This document shows positions 15,902 to 24,544 of a DNA stretch of 64,000 nucleotides, piece by piece. The stretch lies in assembly GCF_039534975.1 (NCBI RefSeq), contig NZ_BAAAWH010000001.1, positions 1,612,001-1,676,000 of the forward strand, written 5' to 3'. This DNA is from Microbacterium terregens (lineage in GTDB: Bacteria; Actinomycetota; Actinomycetes; Actinomycetales; Microbacteriaceae). Each line of letters begins with the position of its first letter. Positions within the stretch are counted from its first letter, which is position 1. Position numbers and translations under genes: made by a program. The notes beneath the pieces were generated by a model, which was not told the origin of the DNA, made no database searches, and worked only from the letters and a program-made list of their open reading frames with translations.

Positions 15902-18900
15902 ATGAACGCATCACATCCGCTCACCGAGAAGACGACGGCGTATTGGGACGGCCGATCGAGCAACGAACACGTTGGCACTAGGGGGGACTATCCCAGATCC
16001 GCCCGGTCCTCGCTCATTGGCCTCCCGAACTCACCGTCGTTCGGCGATCATCCTGTCGCCGGGCAAGCGCCGGCAAATCCGATGGCGTCGTCCCCACCTC
16101 CACACCGGTTCGCCGATGGTCGCTCGGCGCGGGAACAGCTGTGGGGAAGGGATTACGAACTCGCCCAACTCGCGCACTTCCTAGAGCTTGCCACGCGGAC
16201 GGGCGGCGCCCTGGTTGTTGTCGGTGAGCCAGGCGTCGGCAAGACCGCGCTCCTCAATCAGGTCGCTCGGCAGGCGGCCCATGATCTGCATGCCCGCCAA
16301 CTGCGAGGTGCCGGCTTCGAGTTCGAGGCCAAGCTCAGCTTCGCGGGCCTGCACCAGCTCATGTTGCCTGTCCTCCACACGCTCGAGGGCGTTGCGGAGC
16401 CCCACCGCACGGCTCTCAACACAGCACTGGGGATGGACGTAGGCGACCCGCCGGACCACATCATGCTCACGACGAGCCTTCTCGTCTGGCTGCGGCAGCT
16501 CGCCGCAGAGGAGCCAGTTGCATTGATCTTCGACGACATCCAATGGACGGATCCCGCGACTGCACGGATTCTGAGTCTGGTCGCACGTCGACTCGAAGGT
16601 ATGCCGGTGGCACTGGTGGTCTCGCAGCGCACGGGCGAAGGGTCGCCGTTAGATCGGAGACATGTCGTCGAACTCGAACTCGCACCGATCGATGCGGCTG
16701 CCTCAGAGGCTCTGCTTCGTGAGCACAGCCCTCACCTCCACCCGGCGGTTCGCCGACGCATCGAGCACGTCGCCGCCGGGAATCCGCTCGCGCTGGTCGA
16801 ACTGCCTCGCGGACTCTCGACGGGACAAGAGGTCGGGAGCGAGATGCTGCCCGAATCGACGCCCCTCACAGAGCGACTTCGCCGACTGTTTGCTGACCGG
16901 GTGGAGGAACTTCCCGACTCGACCCGAGAGCTCCTGCTGCTCGCAGCACTACACGGCGTCGATGATGCGTCGTTCGCCCCGCTTATCGCGGCAGCCGCCG
17001 ATGACCTTGTTCGAGCGGAGAGCACGGGACTCGTCCACGTGGCGCGCGATGGCCAGCACCTGAGGTTCCGGCACCCCTTGACCCGTGCCGCCATAGTCGA
17101 GATGGCTACACCCGGCGACCGGAGATCAGCCCATGCGCGGCTTGCGCGACTCGCATCGAACCCCTTCGCTCGGGCGTTGCACCGTGCCGAATCCACGGTC
17201 GGCTTCGATGATGACGTTGCCCGTGACCTCGACGATGCGGCGATCACTGCGCTGGGACGGGGCGACGTTGTCCGGGCTATCACCGTCATGATTCGAGCAG
17301 CGGAGCTCACAACCGATCTTCCGCGCCGGTCTCGACGACTTGCCGAGGCAGCGTATCTCGGCTCGCACGTCACGGGCCGGATGGACGGTGCACAGGCCAT
17401 GCTGCACCGGGCGCGCCTTGCCAACCCGGACGCAGTGAGCACCCTGGAGAGCGCAACTGCCGCAGCATCCCACCTTGCGAATAGCGAAGGTGGCGTTGAC
17501 TCTGCGCACCGCATGCTTACGGCAGCCCTTGATGCGACACCGCGTGCCGAGCGCGAGCCCCGCGCCTTGGAAGCTGCGGTCACCACGATGTTGTTCATAT
17601 GCGCCTTCGGCGGGCGGGAGGAACTGTGGGCAGGCTTCGAAGACATCGTTGGACGATTTGCGGGCGAACTACCTCGAGCCCTGTCCCTGAGCAACATCAC
17701 TTTCGGCGACCCTGCGCGGAGCGCACCGTCTGAACTGCGGGAGCTCGATTCGATCGTCGCAATGACGGACAACGACGTGAATCCGGTTCGTGTGCTGCAA
17801 GTGGCGGTCGCGGGGCACTACGTCAATCGGATGCCGAAACGTGCCGTGGAGCGCGTGATCAACGATGCCCGCGCAGGGGGTGCGGTAGCTGCAGGCGCCA
17901 CCTGCCTGATCATGCTCGCTGCGGACGCGTTCTTTGAGGGTCGATGGGACGAGGCGCGCCATCTGTCCGACGAGTGCATCGCCATGTGTGAAGAGCACGG
18001 GCTGAAGACGATCCAGTGGGGCGGGATGAGCCCTCGGATGTTGGTCGCTGCAGGCAGGGGTGACAAAGGCTTCCTCGCGTACGCCCACGAACAGATGCGC
18101 AACTGGGCTCTGCCGCGGCGCGCCGGCGCCGTTCCCACCTTCGTCGCAAACGCCGACGGACTCTTGGCCCTCGGGGAAGGACGGTTCCGGGATGCATATG
18201 AGCACTATCTGACCATCGGGAAGCCGGGCACTTTTCCCGTTCATGAACAAGTGACCATGTGGACGGTGCTGGATGTTGTCGAAGCGTGCGTCGGTAGCGG
18301 CCTGCTCGACGAAGCTCAGTTGCATGTGCACGCAGCCTCCAATCTCGGTCTTCGCGAGATCTCGCCGAGGCTGCGTCTGCTTTGTGACGCCGCGGCGGCG
18401 TTTGCTGCGCCCGATGAGTCCTACGAGCAGGCATTCGAGACGGTGCTTGCCTCTCCACTGTCGGACACCTGGCCGTTTCACTTGGCCCGTGTGGAACTGG
18501 CCTACGGCGACAGACTTCGCCATCATCGTGAAATGCGCCGCGCTCGACCACACCTCGAGCGGGCGGCGGGGATCTTCTCCGCGCTTAACGCACTGCCATG
18601 GGCAGAGCGTGCTGCGGCCGCACTACGCGCTACGGGGCAGGTTAGGCGGCGCTCGTTCTCACAAGAGGCGACCGACCTCACGCCCCAGGAGAAGGAAGTT
18701 GCGCGACTGGCCGCTAGCGGCTTGAGCAACAAACAGATCGGTGAGCGCATGTTCCTGTCAGCGCGAACAGTGAGCGGGCACCTCTACCGCGTGTTCCCGA
18801 AACTGGGAGTCAGCAGTCGCGCCGGCCTGCGCGACGCTCTCATGGCGGTGCCGCCCACTGGTGGTCCCGAGACGCGGACCACAGTCGTGGACCGCCTCGA

Positions 18901-18904
18901 ATGA
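15902..18904 (+). CDS. LAL-class LuxR transcriptional regulator (third copy, divergent type)
   Basis: A large ATP-binding LuxR regulator. The conserved N-terminus LWGRDYELAQLAHFLE precedes a P-loop (GEPGVGKTALL), a Walker B (LIFDDIQWTD), a TPR-like middle and a C-terminal GerE helix-turn-helix (LTPQEKEVARLAASGLSN, SARTVSGHLYRVFPKLGV). It is clearly more distant from the tandem pair than they are from each other. The start is uncertain: ATG 15902 (1000 aa) has a moderate GGGGGAAG site, but the first 60 residues look unlike the family. ATG 16082 (940 aa) starts close to the conserved region and would leave a GGG/CCC imperfect palindrome as upstream regulatory DNA. It is divergent from the VOC-pump operon, which it may control. 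Confidence 0.9.
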   Translation: MNASHPLTEKTTAYWDGRSSNEHVGTRGDYPRSARSSLIGLPNSPSFGDHPVAGQAPANPMASSPPPHRFADGRSAREQLWGRDYELAQLAHFLELATRTGGALVVVGEPGVGKTALLNQVARQAAHDLHARQLRGAGFEFEAKLSFAGLHQLMLPVLHTLEGVAEPHRTALNTALGMDVGDPPDHIMLTTSLLVWLRQLAAEEPVALIFDDIQWTDPATARILSLVARRLEGMPVALVVSQRTGEGSPLDRRHVVELELAPIDAAASEALLREHSPHLHPAVRRRIEHVAAGNPLALVELPRGLSTGQEVGSEMLPESTPLTERLRRLFADRVEELPDSTRELLLLAALHGVDDASFAPLIAAAADDLVRAESTGLVHVARDGQHLRFRHPLTRAAIVEMATPGDRRSAHARLARLASNPFARALHRAESTVGFDDDVARDLDDAAITALGRGDVVRAITVMIRAAELTTDLPRRSRRLAEAAYLGSHVTGRMDGAQAMLHRARLANPDAVSTLESATAAASHLANSEGGVDSAHRMLTAALDATPRAEREPRALEAAVTTMLFICAFGGREELWAGFEDIVGRFAGELPRALSLSNITFGDPARSAPSELRELDSIVAMTDNDVNPVRVLQVAVAGHYVNRMPKRAVERVINDARAGGAVAAGATCLIMLAADAFFEGRWDEARHLSDECIAMCEEHGLKTIQWGGMSPRMLVAAGRGDKGFLAYAHEQMRNWALPRRAGAVPTFVANADGLLALGEGRFRDAYEHYLTIGKPGTFPVHEQVTMWTVLDVVEACVGSGLLDEAQLHVHAASNLGLREISPRLRLLCDAAAAFAAPDESYEQAFETVLASPLSDTWPFHLARVELAYGDRLRHHREMRRARPHLERAAGIFSALNALPWAERAAAALRATGQVRRRSFSQEATDLTPQEKEVARLAASGLSNKQIGERMFLSARTVSGHLYRVFPKLGVSSRAGLRDALMAVPPTGGPETRTTVVDRLE
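15978..15996 (+). promoter_or_regulatory. Imperfect palindrome, possible LuxR-type operator
   Basis: CTAGGGGGGACTATCCCAG has CT-A-GGG and CCC-AG half-sites, similar in style to known LuxR (GerE-domain) operators such as those of PAS-LuxR activators. Its left part is the reverse complement of the CCCTAGTG found before the second LAL gene (CACTAGGG, 15976-15983). It is regulatory only if translation of the third LAL gene begins at 16082. Confidence 0.3.
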
Positions 18905-18983
18905 ACAGCGCCCTGTGATCGTTGGCCACCTCACTCGCGGCTCGATCGGTGCGGATCCGAACGATGAGACCTCGAGAACATGT

Positions 18984-19739
18984 TCAGGGTGCGGGCGTGT
19001 TCTGCTGCGGGTCAACCATCCCGCGCTCGAGCACCGCGACGATAGCCAACGCTGCGAGTGTGAGCGATACCGCGGCGAGTGATCCGGCCGCCCAGAGTTT
19101 GTCCAGCCCGAACCCTGCCGCAGCCCCCAGTGCAAACGCAAGAAGCACCGAGCCGTATATCCCGGCGCTTCGAAGGTTCCCGTTGACGTCGCTTACGCCT
19201 CGTGAGACGACGGCGCGGCCGACCAGACTAAATGTCATCTGAACGACGAACGTCACGGCGGTATTGCCGTAGAGCATGCCGCTGTCCCGATGGAACGCGT
19301 TGCCTTGCAAACCGGCGATGAAACTCACGGTGAGGGCAATGGGCATCGCCGGAACGACCTCCGTGCTGACCAGTGCGACGCATCCCGCGAGCACGACAGC
19401 TTCGAAGCCCAGAACCCATCCCGAATACATCTGATCGCGGCGAAGGACGACTGTGATGAATATCGCGCTCAGGGCAGCTCCGACACCAAATGCAAGGACC
19501 GACGACAGCACCGGGATGACTCGGCCCCAGTCGCCCTGCGCACCGTAGAAGCCGGCGGAGACGATGTTCCCGGACTGCACAGTTGCAAATGATCCGGCGT
19601 TGCCGAGCGTCCAGGCGTTCATGGCACCGGAAATCGTCGCAAGAGCGAGCGCCATCGCCGGGCGCTCCATGAGCGGGTACGGGTGGTTTGCTGACCTGGT
19701 CTTCTTCGTTGCCACAATCACAGCGATACTCCTATCCAT
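18984..19739 (-). CDS. DUF1275 (YoaK-like) membrane protein
   Basis: A 251-residue membrane protein with about six hydrophobic helices. The family pattern is present: ATISGAMNAWTLGNAGSFATVQSGNIVSAG near the N-terminus and IAGLQGNAFHRDSGMLYGNTAVT in the middle. Function is unknown; members are probable small-molecule transporters. Its ATG lies 22 bases inside the end of the upstream crcB gene, so it is the third gene of the crcB operon. That link hints at a role in ion or halide stress, which is inference. Confidence 0.88.
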   Translation of the reverse strand: MDRSIAVIVATKKTRSANHPYPLMERPAMALALATISGAMNAWTLGNAGSFATVQSGNIVSAGFYGAQGDWGRVIPVLSSVLAFGVGAALSAIFITVVLRRDQMYSGWVLGFEAVVLAGCVALVSTEVVPAMPIALTVSFIAGLQGNAFHRDSGMLYGNTAVTFVVQMTFSLVGRAVVSRGVSDVNGNLRSAGIYGSVLLAFALGAAAGFGLDKLWAAGSLAAVSLTLAALAIVAVLERGMVDPQQNTPAP

Positions 19740-20089
19740 AGTCCGGCCGCAGCGGCCGATAAGGACCCCGCGAGCATTCCCGCCCCGTACAGCAGTGCGA
19801 GATACGGGTGCCTCTTGCGCAGCAGATCGGCGTTCTGGGTGCTGGCCGTGCTGAACGTGGTGTACCCCCCCAGGAAGCCGGCGCCGACGATCGTGCGCAA
19901 TTCCGTCGGCGCGACACCGACGGCCAGCCCGGTGATGACACCTAGCAAGAGCGAGCCGGTGATGTTGACCGCTGGGGTTCCGAGCGGGATGGGTAGGCGA
20001 CTTTGGGCAGTCACAATGCCATCGGTGACGAAGCGGGCCATGGCGCCCAGCCCTCCCGCAAGGCCGGTCGCCGCGACGAGCCAGATCAT
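19718..20089 (-). CDS. crcB: CrcB/Fluc fluoride channel subunit 1
   Basis: A 123-residue four-helix fluoride channel subunit. Hallmarks are GGLGAMARF near the N-terminus, the pore Asn42 in NITGS and the TM3 break with the Phe box in GGYTTFSTAS (residues 74-83). The first box Phe (Phe79) is kept, but the position of the second, normally Phe, is Ala82. The ATG overlaps the stop of the second crcB gene (ATGA), so the two subunits are translationally coupled. Fluc channels are antiparallel dimers that export F- that enters as HF, and paired genes usually make heterodimers. Confidence 0.92.
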   Translation of the reverse strand: MIWLVAATGLAGGLGAMARFVTDGIVTAQSRLPIPLGTPAVNITGSLLLGVITGLAVGVAPTELRTIVGAGFLGGYTTFSTASTQNADLLRKRHPYLALLYGAGMLAGSLSAAAAGLWIGVSL

Positions 20090-20544
20090 TGACCTTGTCC
20101 TCGGGGTGTGATCGCCCTTGCGACGACAGCTCCTAGCCAGGCCAAAATGACTCCGGCGACAACGGTCGGCACAGCAACCAGCAGTCCGACAGTCAGGTTG
20201 TCGGTGGCAATGAGACCGTCCGCTCCAACGGCGAGCGCACTGTACGTTGTGTAGCCGCCCAGCACGCCGGTTCCGACCCCTAGCCGGATCCCGCGCCCAA
20301 CAGCCGTCTCCGGACCGCGCTGAATGAGCGTTTCGAGGAGCCAGCCCAGGACGAATGCGCCGGATAGATTGACGGCGATGACGGCGAGAGGGAGCTGCCC
20401 GTCCACTGGGATAACTGCGGTGACGCCGAGGCGCAGGGCCGTTCCCACCGCTCCGCCCAGACCGACTAGTGCGATCAGCCGCCAGTCGCGAAAGTCCTGT
20501 GGCGGTGCTGTTGGGGTACCGAGCGATCGTGAAGAGCTTGACAT
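20086..20544 (-). CDS. crcB: CrcB/Fluc fluoride channel subunit 2
   Basis: A 152-residue second Fluc subunit with an N-terminal extension of about 20 residues. It has GGAVGTALR, the pore Asn59 in NLSGA and GGYTTYSALA at the TM3 break. Both Phe-box positions appear changed (Tyr101 and Leu104 by simple alignment), so its pore lining is more divergent than that of subunit 1. The start ATG at 20544 has an AAGAAGGG ribosome binding site. It is the first gene of the operon crcB-crcB-DUF1275 and is divergent from an aquaporin gene. Confidence 0.9.
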   Translation of the reverse strand: MSSSSRSLGTPTAPPQDFRDWRLIALVGLGGAVGTALRLGVTAVIPVDGQLPLAVIAVNLSGAFVLGWLLETLIQRGPETAVGRGIRLGVGTGVLGGYTTYSALAVGADGLIATDNLTVGLLVAVPTVVAGVILAWLGAVVARAITPRGQGQ

Positions 20545-20799
20545 GACTCGAACCCTTCTTGAAGGAGTCATCGGATAGGCCTGACAACAGCAGCGGCCAG
20601 AAGCGGCGCGGGTGTCACGTGCGAGGAGGAGGGACACGTCCCCCGTTGCCGTCAACCCTGCTGGTGAACACGCAGGCCCTGAATGAGTCAAGCGACCCAA
20701 CCCGCCTTGGGGTTTGGCGGGCGAGAAGACGCGTCATTTCGCCCAAGCGCTCGCCACACGTGGCGTAGACGCTGTGAACAACCGACGAGAGGACAGACC

Positions 20800-21591
20800 A
20801 TGGCTGGTACTCGTTCGATGGGCTCCGCCGTTTCCACCACAGCGTCTCCCGGCATTGCTGCGCGGTTCGCGGCTGAGGCGGTGGGAACGTTCATTCTCGT
20901 GTTCGGCGTCGTCGGCGCCGCCGTGCTGGCCGCGGATTTCGACTCCGGCTCGGGCAATCTGAACATCGGCTTTCTCGGCGTCGCGCTCGCTCTGGGACTT
21001 GCCGTCCTGGTCGCGGCGTCGGCATTTGCCGGCGTGTCTGGGGCTCACTTCAACCCGGCGGTTACCGTGGGGCTGGCCGTCGCCGGGCGGTTCCGTTGGC
21101 GCGATGCGCCTTGGTACATTGCCGCTCAGATAGTAGGCGGCGTCGCCGCATCCTCCGTTGTCGTGGCGATCGAGGCGGGCGAGCCGGATGGCACGCTTGA
21201 AAAAGCGCGAGCGACGGGATTCGCCTCGACGGGCTGGGGTCAGCTCTCGCCCGGTGGATTCACCATGCTCTCGGCGCTCCTTGTCGAGATCGTCGCGACC
21301 TGTCTGTTCGTTTGGGTCATTCTCGGTGTCACGTCATCAACGACCACCCGGGCGATTGCGCCATTCGCAATCGGGTTGACCCTGACCCTGGTCGCCCTCG
21401 TCGCGATACCTGTATCCAACGGATCCTTCAATCCCGCCCGATCTATCGCGACAGCGGTCTGGGGCGGGGGAATCGCTCTGGCCCAACTGTGGCTGTCGAT
21501 CGTCGCGCCGACCATCGGCGCGGTCATCGCTGGCGCGACCTTCCGACCCCTCTTCCTACGTCCGCACGCGCCCGAACGGGCAAGAAGGTGA
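20800..21591 (+). CDS. Aquaporin / major intrinsic protein
   Basis: A 263-residue MIP channel with both NPA boxes intact (HFNPAVT, Asn85; SFNPARS, Asn211) and six membrane helices; EAVGTFILVFGVVGAAVL is helix 1. Arg after the second NPA, part of the selectivity filter, is present. The ATG at 20800 follows GAGAGGA. It transports water or small neutral solutes; which one cannot be read from sequence. It is divergent from the fluoride channel operon, with 255 bases between, and co-directional with a SnoaL-like gene 10 bases downstream. A role in HF or weak-acid stress is a hypothesis from context. Confidence 0.92.
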   Translation: MAGTRSMGSAVSTTASPGIAARFAAEAVGTFILVFGVVGAAVLAADFDSGSGNLNIGFLGVALALGLAVLVAASAFAGVSGAHFNPAVTVGLAVAGRFRWRDAPWYIAAQIVGGVAASSVVVAIEAGEPDGTLEKARATGFASTGWGQLSPGGFTMLSALLVEIVATCLFVWVILGVTSSTTTRAIAPFAIGLTLTLVALVAIPVSNGSFNPARSIATAVWGGGIALAQLWLSIVAPTIGAVIAGATFRPLFLRPHAPERARR

Positions 21592-21601
21592 AGGAGCAAA
21601 G

Positions 21602-22078
21602 ATGACCGACCTCGAAGATGTCCGCCGTCGCGTTGAGACGCTGGAGTCGATAGAGCAGATCAAGAAGCTGAAGGCTCGGTACTTCCGCTTCGTCGACGAG
21701 AAGAGGCACGACGAGTTCGCTGCGCTCTTCACTCCGGATGCTGTCCTGATCACTGACGGAATTGAATGGTCCTCGCCGCAGGAAATGGCATCCACCGTCC
21801 GGAACCTGACAGGCGCCGCACCCTCCGTGCATCATGGCCACATGCCAGAGATCGACGTTGCCGGGGACTCCGCGTCTGGGATCTGGGCGATGCAGGATCT
21901 GCTCACCTTCCCGGCGGCGGATGACGCGCCAGAGGGGCACATCGGTTATGGCCAGTACCGCGAAACCTATCGACGGGCAGCGGGCGAGTGGCTCATAGCC
22001 AGCCTCGTCCTCACTCGGTTCCGCATGGATCCGCTGGCGAACTGGGTCGTCGACGATGACGCTGATCTCCTCGGTTGA
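21602..22078 (+). CDS. SnoaL-like/NTF2-fold protein
   Basis: A 158-residue cone-shaped NTF2-like protein of the SnoaL_4 type. It starts with the helix RRVETLESIEQIKKLKARYFRFVDEK, followed by the typical Asp-x-x-x-Phe-Ala-x-Leu-Phe-Thr-x-Asp-Ala segment (DEFAALFTPDAVLITDG), and SVHHGHMPEIDV. Relatives are dehydratases, isomerases and hydroxylases acting on small polycyclic or phenolic compounds, and many are uncharacterised. A GGAG ribosome binding site precedes the ATG. It probably shares a transcript with the aquaporin gene. Confidence 0.85.
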   Translation: MTDLEDVRRRVETLESIEQIKKLKARYFRFVDEKRHDEFAALFTPDAVLITDGIEWSSPQEMASTVRNLTGAAPSVHHGHMPEIDVAGDSASGIWAMQDLLTFPAADDAPEGHIGYGQYRETYRRAAGEWLIASLVLTRFRMDPLANWVVDDDADLLG

Positions 22079-22118
22079 CTTGCGCCGTCGCGGAACGCGC
22101 TCGCTCGAGTGGGACGAA

Positions 22119-23072
22119 CTAGAAACGAAGGACCTGGCGTCCCCGTAGCCCACCCGCCTCAAGTCGGCGGTGCGCCTCTGACGCATCGCGGGCTGGGAGT
22201 TCGGCCGCCACACGCAATCTGAGTGCACCGGCCTGAGTGAGGTCTCTGAGTCGCTCAAGAATCGCTGCGGGGTCGGGCTCCAGGTCGACACGGACGGGAA
22301 CGATGCGAACGCCCCGTCGCCGCGCCGACGACAGCTGGGCACTCTCTGCAATTCCGACAGCTGTAGCGACGACGCCACCCGAGTGCACGATGCTGGCCGC
22401 GTTCAACCATGGCGCCGCGGCCAAGGCGACGCCATCCACATCGCCGTCAGCCACGAGTCGGATGGCGTCGAGGACTCCGGCCCCGCGCGGTACGAGGAAA
22501 TCGGCCCCTAGGCCGGCCAGCAGTTCCTGATCGCTTTCACCCGCATCCGCAATGACGGTATGACCGGATGTGTGGGCGAGCTGAACGACATAGCCGCCAA
22601 CGGCGCCGGCTGCGCCGATGACGGCGACGATGCTTCGGGGACGGAGGTCCATCGCGTCCAAGAGCAGCTGCGCGGTGATGCCATTCATCGGCAAGGTCGC
22701 GGCCTCGGCGACAGTGGCGCCACGTGGGACTTCTATGACGCGGGACGCTGAGGTTACGGCGAGCTCGCCGTACGCCCCGCCGCGGGGGTCGGTCGGAATG
22801 ACGAAGGCGGTTACAGGATCACCGACCGCGAACCGCTGGGCGGCAACGGGGCCAACGCGCTCGACCACGCCCGCCGCCTCCATGCCGGGGACCCACGGCG
22901 GCCGGTGACCGAGACTGCCAACCTGTCCCTTGCGCATGTAGGTGTCGCCACTGTTCACTGTGGCGGCCTCCACCCGGATTCGCACTTCATCGGAACGTGG
23001 TTCGGGATCGGGATAATCGATTTCGTGGAGCACCTCCGGGCCTCCGAACTCCTCGAATCCGATCGCGCGCAT
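22119..23072 (-). CDS. NADP-dependent quinone oxidoreductase-like protein (zinc-free MDR)
   Basis: A 317-residue medium-chain reductase. The N-terminal GroES-like domain opens with MRAIGFEEFGGPEVL and contains VNSGDTYMRKGQ and WVPGMEAAGVVERVG. The Rossmann domain contains VAVIGAAGAVGGYVVQLA, the NADPH-binding Ala-x-Gly-x-x-Gly motif. The zinc-ligand Cys/His residues of alcohol dehydrogenases are absent, so it is a quinone- or enone-reducing MDR. A GGAAGGAA site precedes the ATG. It is convergent with the SnoaL-like gene and divergent from the oxalate decarboxylase gene. The natural substrate is unknown. Confidence 0.92.
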   Translation of the reverse strand: MRAIGFEEFGGPEVLHEIDYPDPEPRSDEVRIRVEAATVNSGDTYMRKGQVGSLGHRPPWVPGMEAAGVVERVGPVAAQRFAVGDPVTAFVIPTDPRGGAYGELAVTSASRVIEVPRGATVAEAATLPMNGITAQLLLDAMDLRPRSIVAVIGAAGAVGGYVVQLAHTSGHTVIADAGESDQELLAGLGADFLVPRGAGVLDAIRLVADGDVDGVALAAAPWLNAASIVHSGGVVATAVGIAESAQLSSARRRGVRIVPVRVDLEPDPAAILERLRDLTQAGALRLRVAAELPARDASEAHRRLEAGGLRGRQVLRF

Positions 23073-23317
23073 GGCATTCCTTCCATTCAGCGGAGGCGGC
23101 CCTCACCCCGGACAACTCTTTCGATGAGGGCGACCGTACTCAGCGAGGAAGGTGAGCGCACCAGTCAATGGACTCGCGCCGTCATGGTCAGCCAGTTGAG
23201 TCAGATGGCTCAAGCAACCCGGATCGTCATGATGGTTCCGTTGCCCTACACGACGCCCGATCGAAGGGCGAGGATCGACGGCCCAGGCACGACTGCCGTC
23301 CCTGCAGAGGAGGTCAA

Positions 23318-24535
23318 ATGATGGACGAGAGCGGCACCGCAGCACCTCACCACGAGGTTCCGACTTTTGGGAATCCTGACCTTCCTCCCGAAGGGCTGGT
23401 GAACACCGAAGGCGACCCGGAGAGCACGAAAATGACGGGGCCGCGCAATCCAGTCCTCGAGGGGCAGTTTCCGAGTGCCCTGACGGCCCCGGCAACGGAC
23501 ATCAGCACCCAGCCCTTCTTCTGGTCGTCCTTCAACATCTCGCCGCGTCGGGTCCAGCGGGGCGGATGGGCGAGAGAGCTCACGCAGAGCGACTTCGCGA
23601 TCTCTGATGAGATCGCAGGCGTCAATATGTATCTCGAAGCTGGTGGCATCCGAGAGCTGCATTGGCATCAGACCGCCGAGTGGGCACTGATGACTCGTGG
23701 CGGATGCCGCGTGACCACACTCAGCCGCGCAGGCCTGCCGAGCGTTGAAGACGTCTTCGAGGGCGACCTGTGGTTCTTCCCCCCCGGCCTCCCGCATTCG
23801 CTGCAAGGTCTTGGCCCGGACGGCGCGGAGTTCGTCCTCGCCTTCGACGACGGTGCGCAGTCCGAGAGCAACACGCTCCTGCTAACCGACTGGTTCGCGC
23901 ATACACCTCCAGAGGTGTTGGCCAAGAACTTCGGAGTCGCGCAGGAAGTTTTCCAAGACATCCCGCTGCACGACCTCTGGATCTTTCCGGGCGATGTCCC
24001 CGGGGACTTGGAAGCGGACCAGCTCGCCGCCGGCGTGCAATGGGGCGGGACAGAACCGGTGATCTTCCGTCTCGGGCAGTCCGTGCCGGTGCACGAGAAC
24101 AGCGGAGGACGAATCCAGATCGCGGACAGCGCGAATTTCCCCGCCTCCACGACGGTCGCAGCTGCGCTGACCACAGTGGAACCTGGTGGGATGCGCGAGC
24201 TGCACTGGCACCCGAATGCCGACGAATGGCAGTACTACCTCAAAGGCTCGGCACGGATGACGGTGTTCAACACTGGCCCGCACGCGAACACGATGGACTT
24301 CAAGGCTGGTGACGTCGGTGTCGTCCAGCGAAACTTCGGCCACTACGTAGAGAACACCGGTGATGAAACGCTCGTCTACCTGGAGACGTTCCGCAGCGAC
24401 CACTACGAAGAGGTCTCTCTGGCCAATTGGCTTGCGCACCTTCCTCCGAAGCTCGTCGCGCAGCACCTCAACATCCCTGAAAGCGTCATCGCCCTCTTCC
24501 CGCGCCAGACCCAGGGCATCGTCCCCCTGAGGTAG
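23318..24535 (+). CDS. oxdC: Bicupin oxalate decarboxylase
   Basis: A 405-residue cytosolic bicupin close to Bacillus OxdC in layout, converting oxalate to formate and CO2 with Mn2+. N-terminal site: Arg112 then His115, His117, Glu121 and His160 (RELHWHQTAEW, GLPHSLQ). C-terminal site: Arg293, His296, His298, Glu303, His342 (RELHWHPNADEWQYY, GHYVEN). The catalytic lid reads SESNT (182-186) against SENST in the Bacillus enzyme, keeping the Glu that distinguishes decarboxylase from oxidase activity. A GAGGAGG ribosome binding site precedes the tandem ATG codons. No formyl-CoA transferase, oxalyl-CoA decarboxylase or formate dehydrogenase is nearby. The likely role is oxalate detoxification and pH homeostasis on plant or fungal material. 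Confidence 0.95.
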   Translation: MMDESGTAAPHHEVPTFGNPDLPPEGLVNTEGDPESTKMTGPRNPVLEGQFPSALTAPATDISTQPFFWSSFNISPRRVQRGGWARELTQSDFAISDEIAGVNMYLEAGGIRELHWHQTAEWALMTRGGCRVTTLSRAGLPSVEDVFEGDLWFFPPGLPHSLQGLGPDGAEFVLAFDDGAQSESNTLLLTDWFAHTPPEVLAKNFGVAQEVFQDIPLHDLWIFPGDVPGDLEADQLAAGVQWGGTEPVIFRLGQSVPVHENSGGRIQIADSANFPASTTVAAALTTVEPGGMRELHWHPNADEWQYYLKGSARMTVFNTGPHANTMDFKAGDVGVVQRNFGHYVENTGDETLVYLETFRSDHYEEVSLANWLAHLPPKLVAQHLNIPESVIALFPRQTQGIVPLR

Positions 24536-24544
24536 GGACTGGGC

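Noticed and set aside
20545..20799. Possible fluoride (crcB) riboswitch upstream of the crcB operon
   Set aside because: On the minus strand CCGATGACTCC resembles the 3' part of the motif, but no 5' partner that could form the stem and pseudoknot is present.
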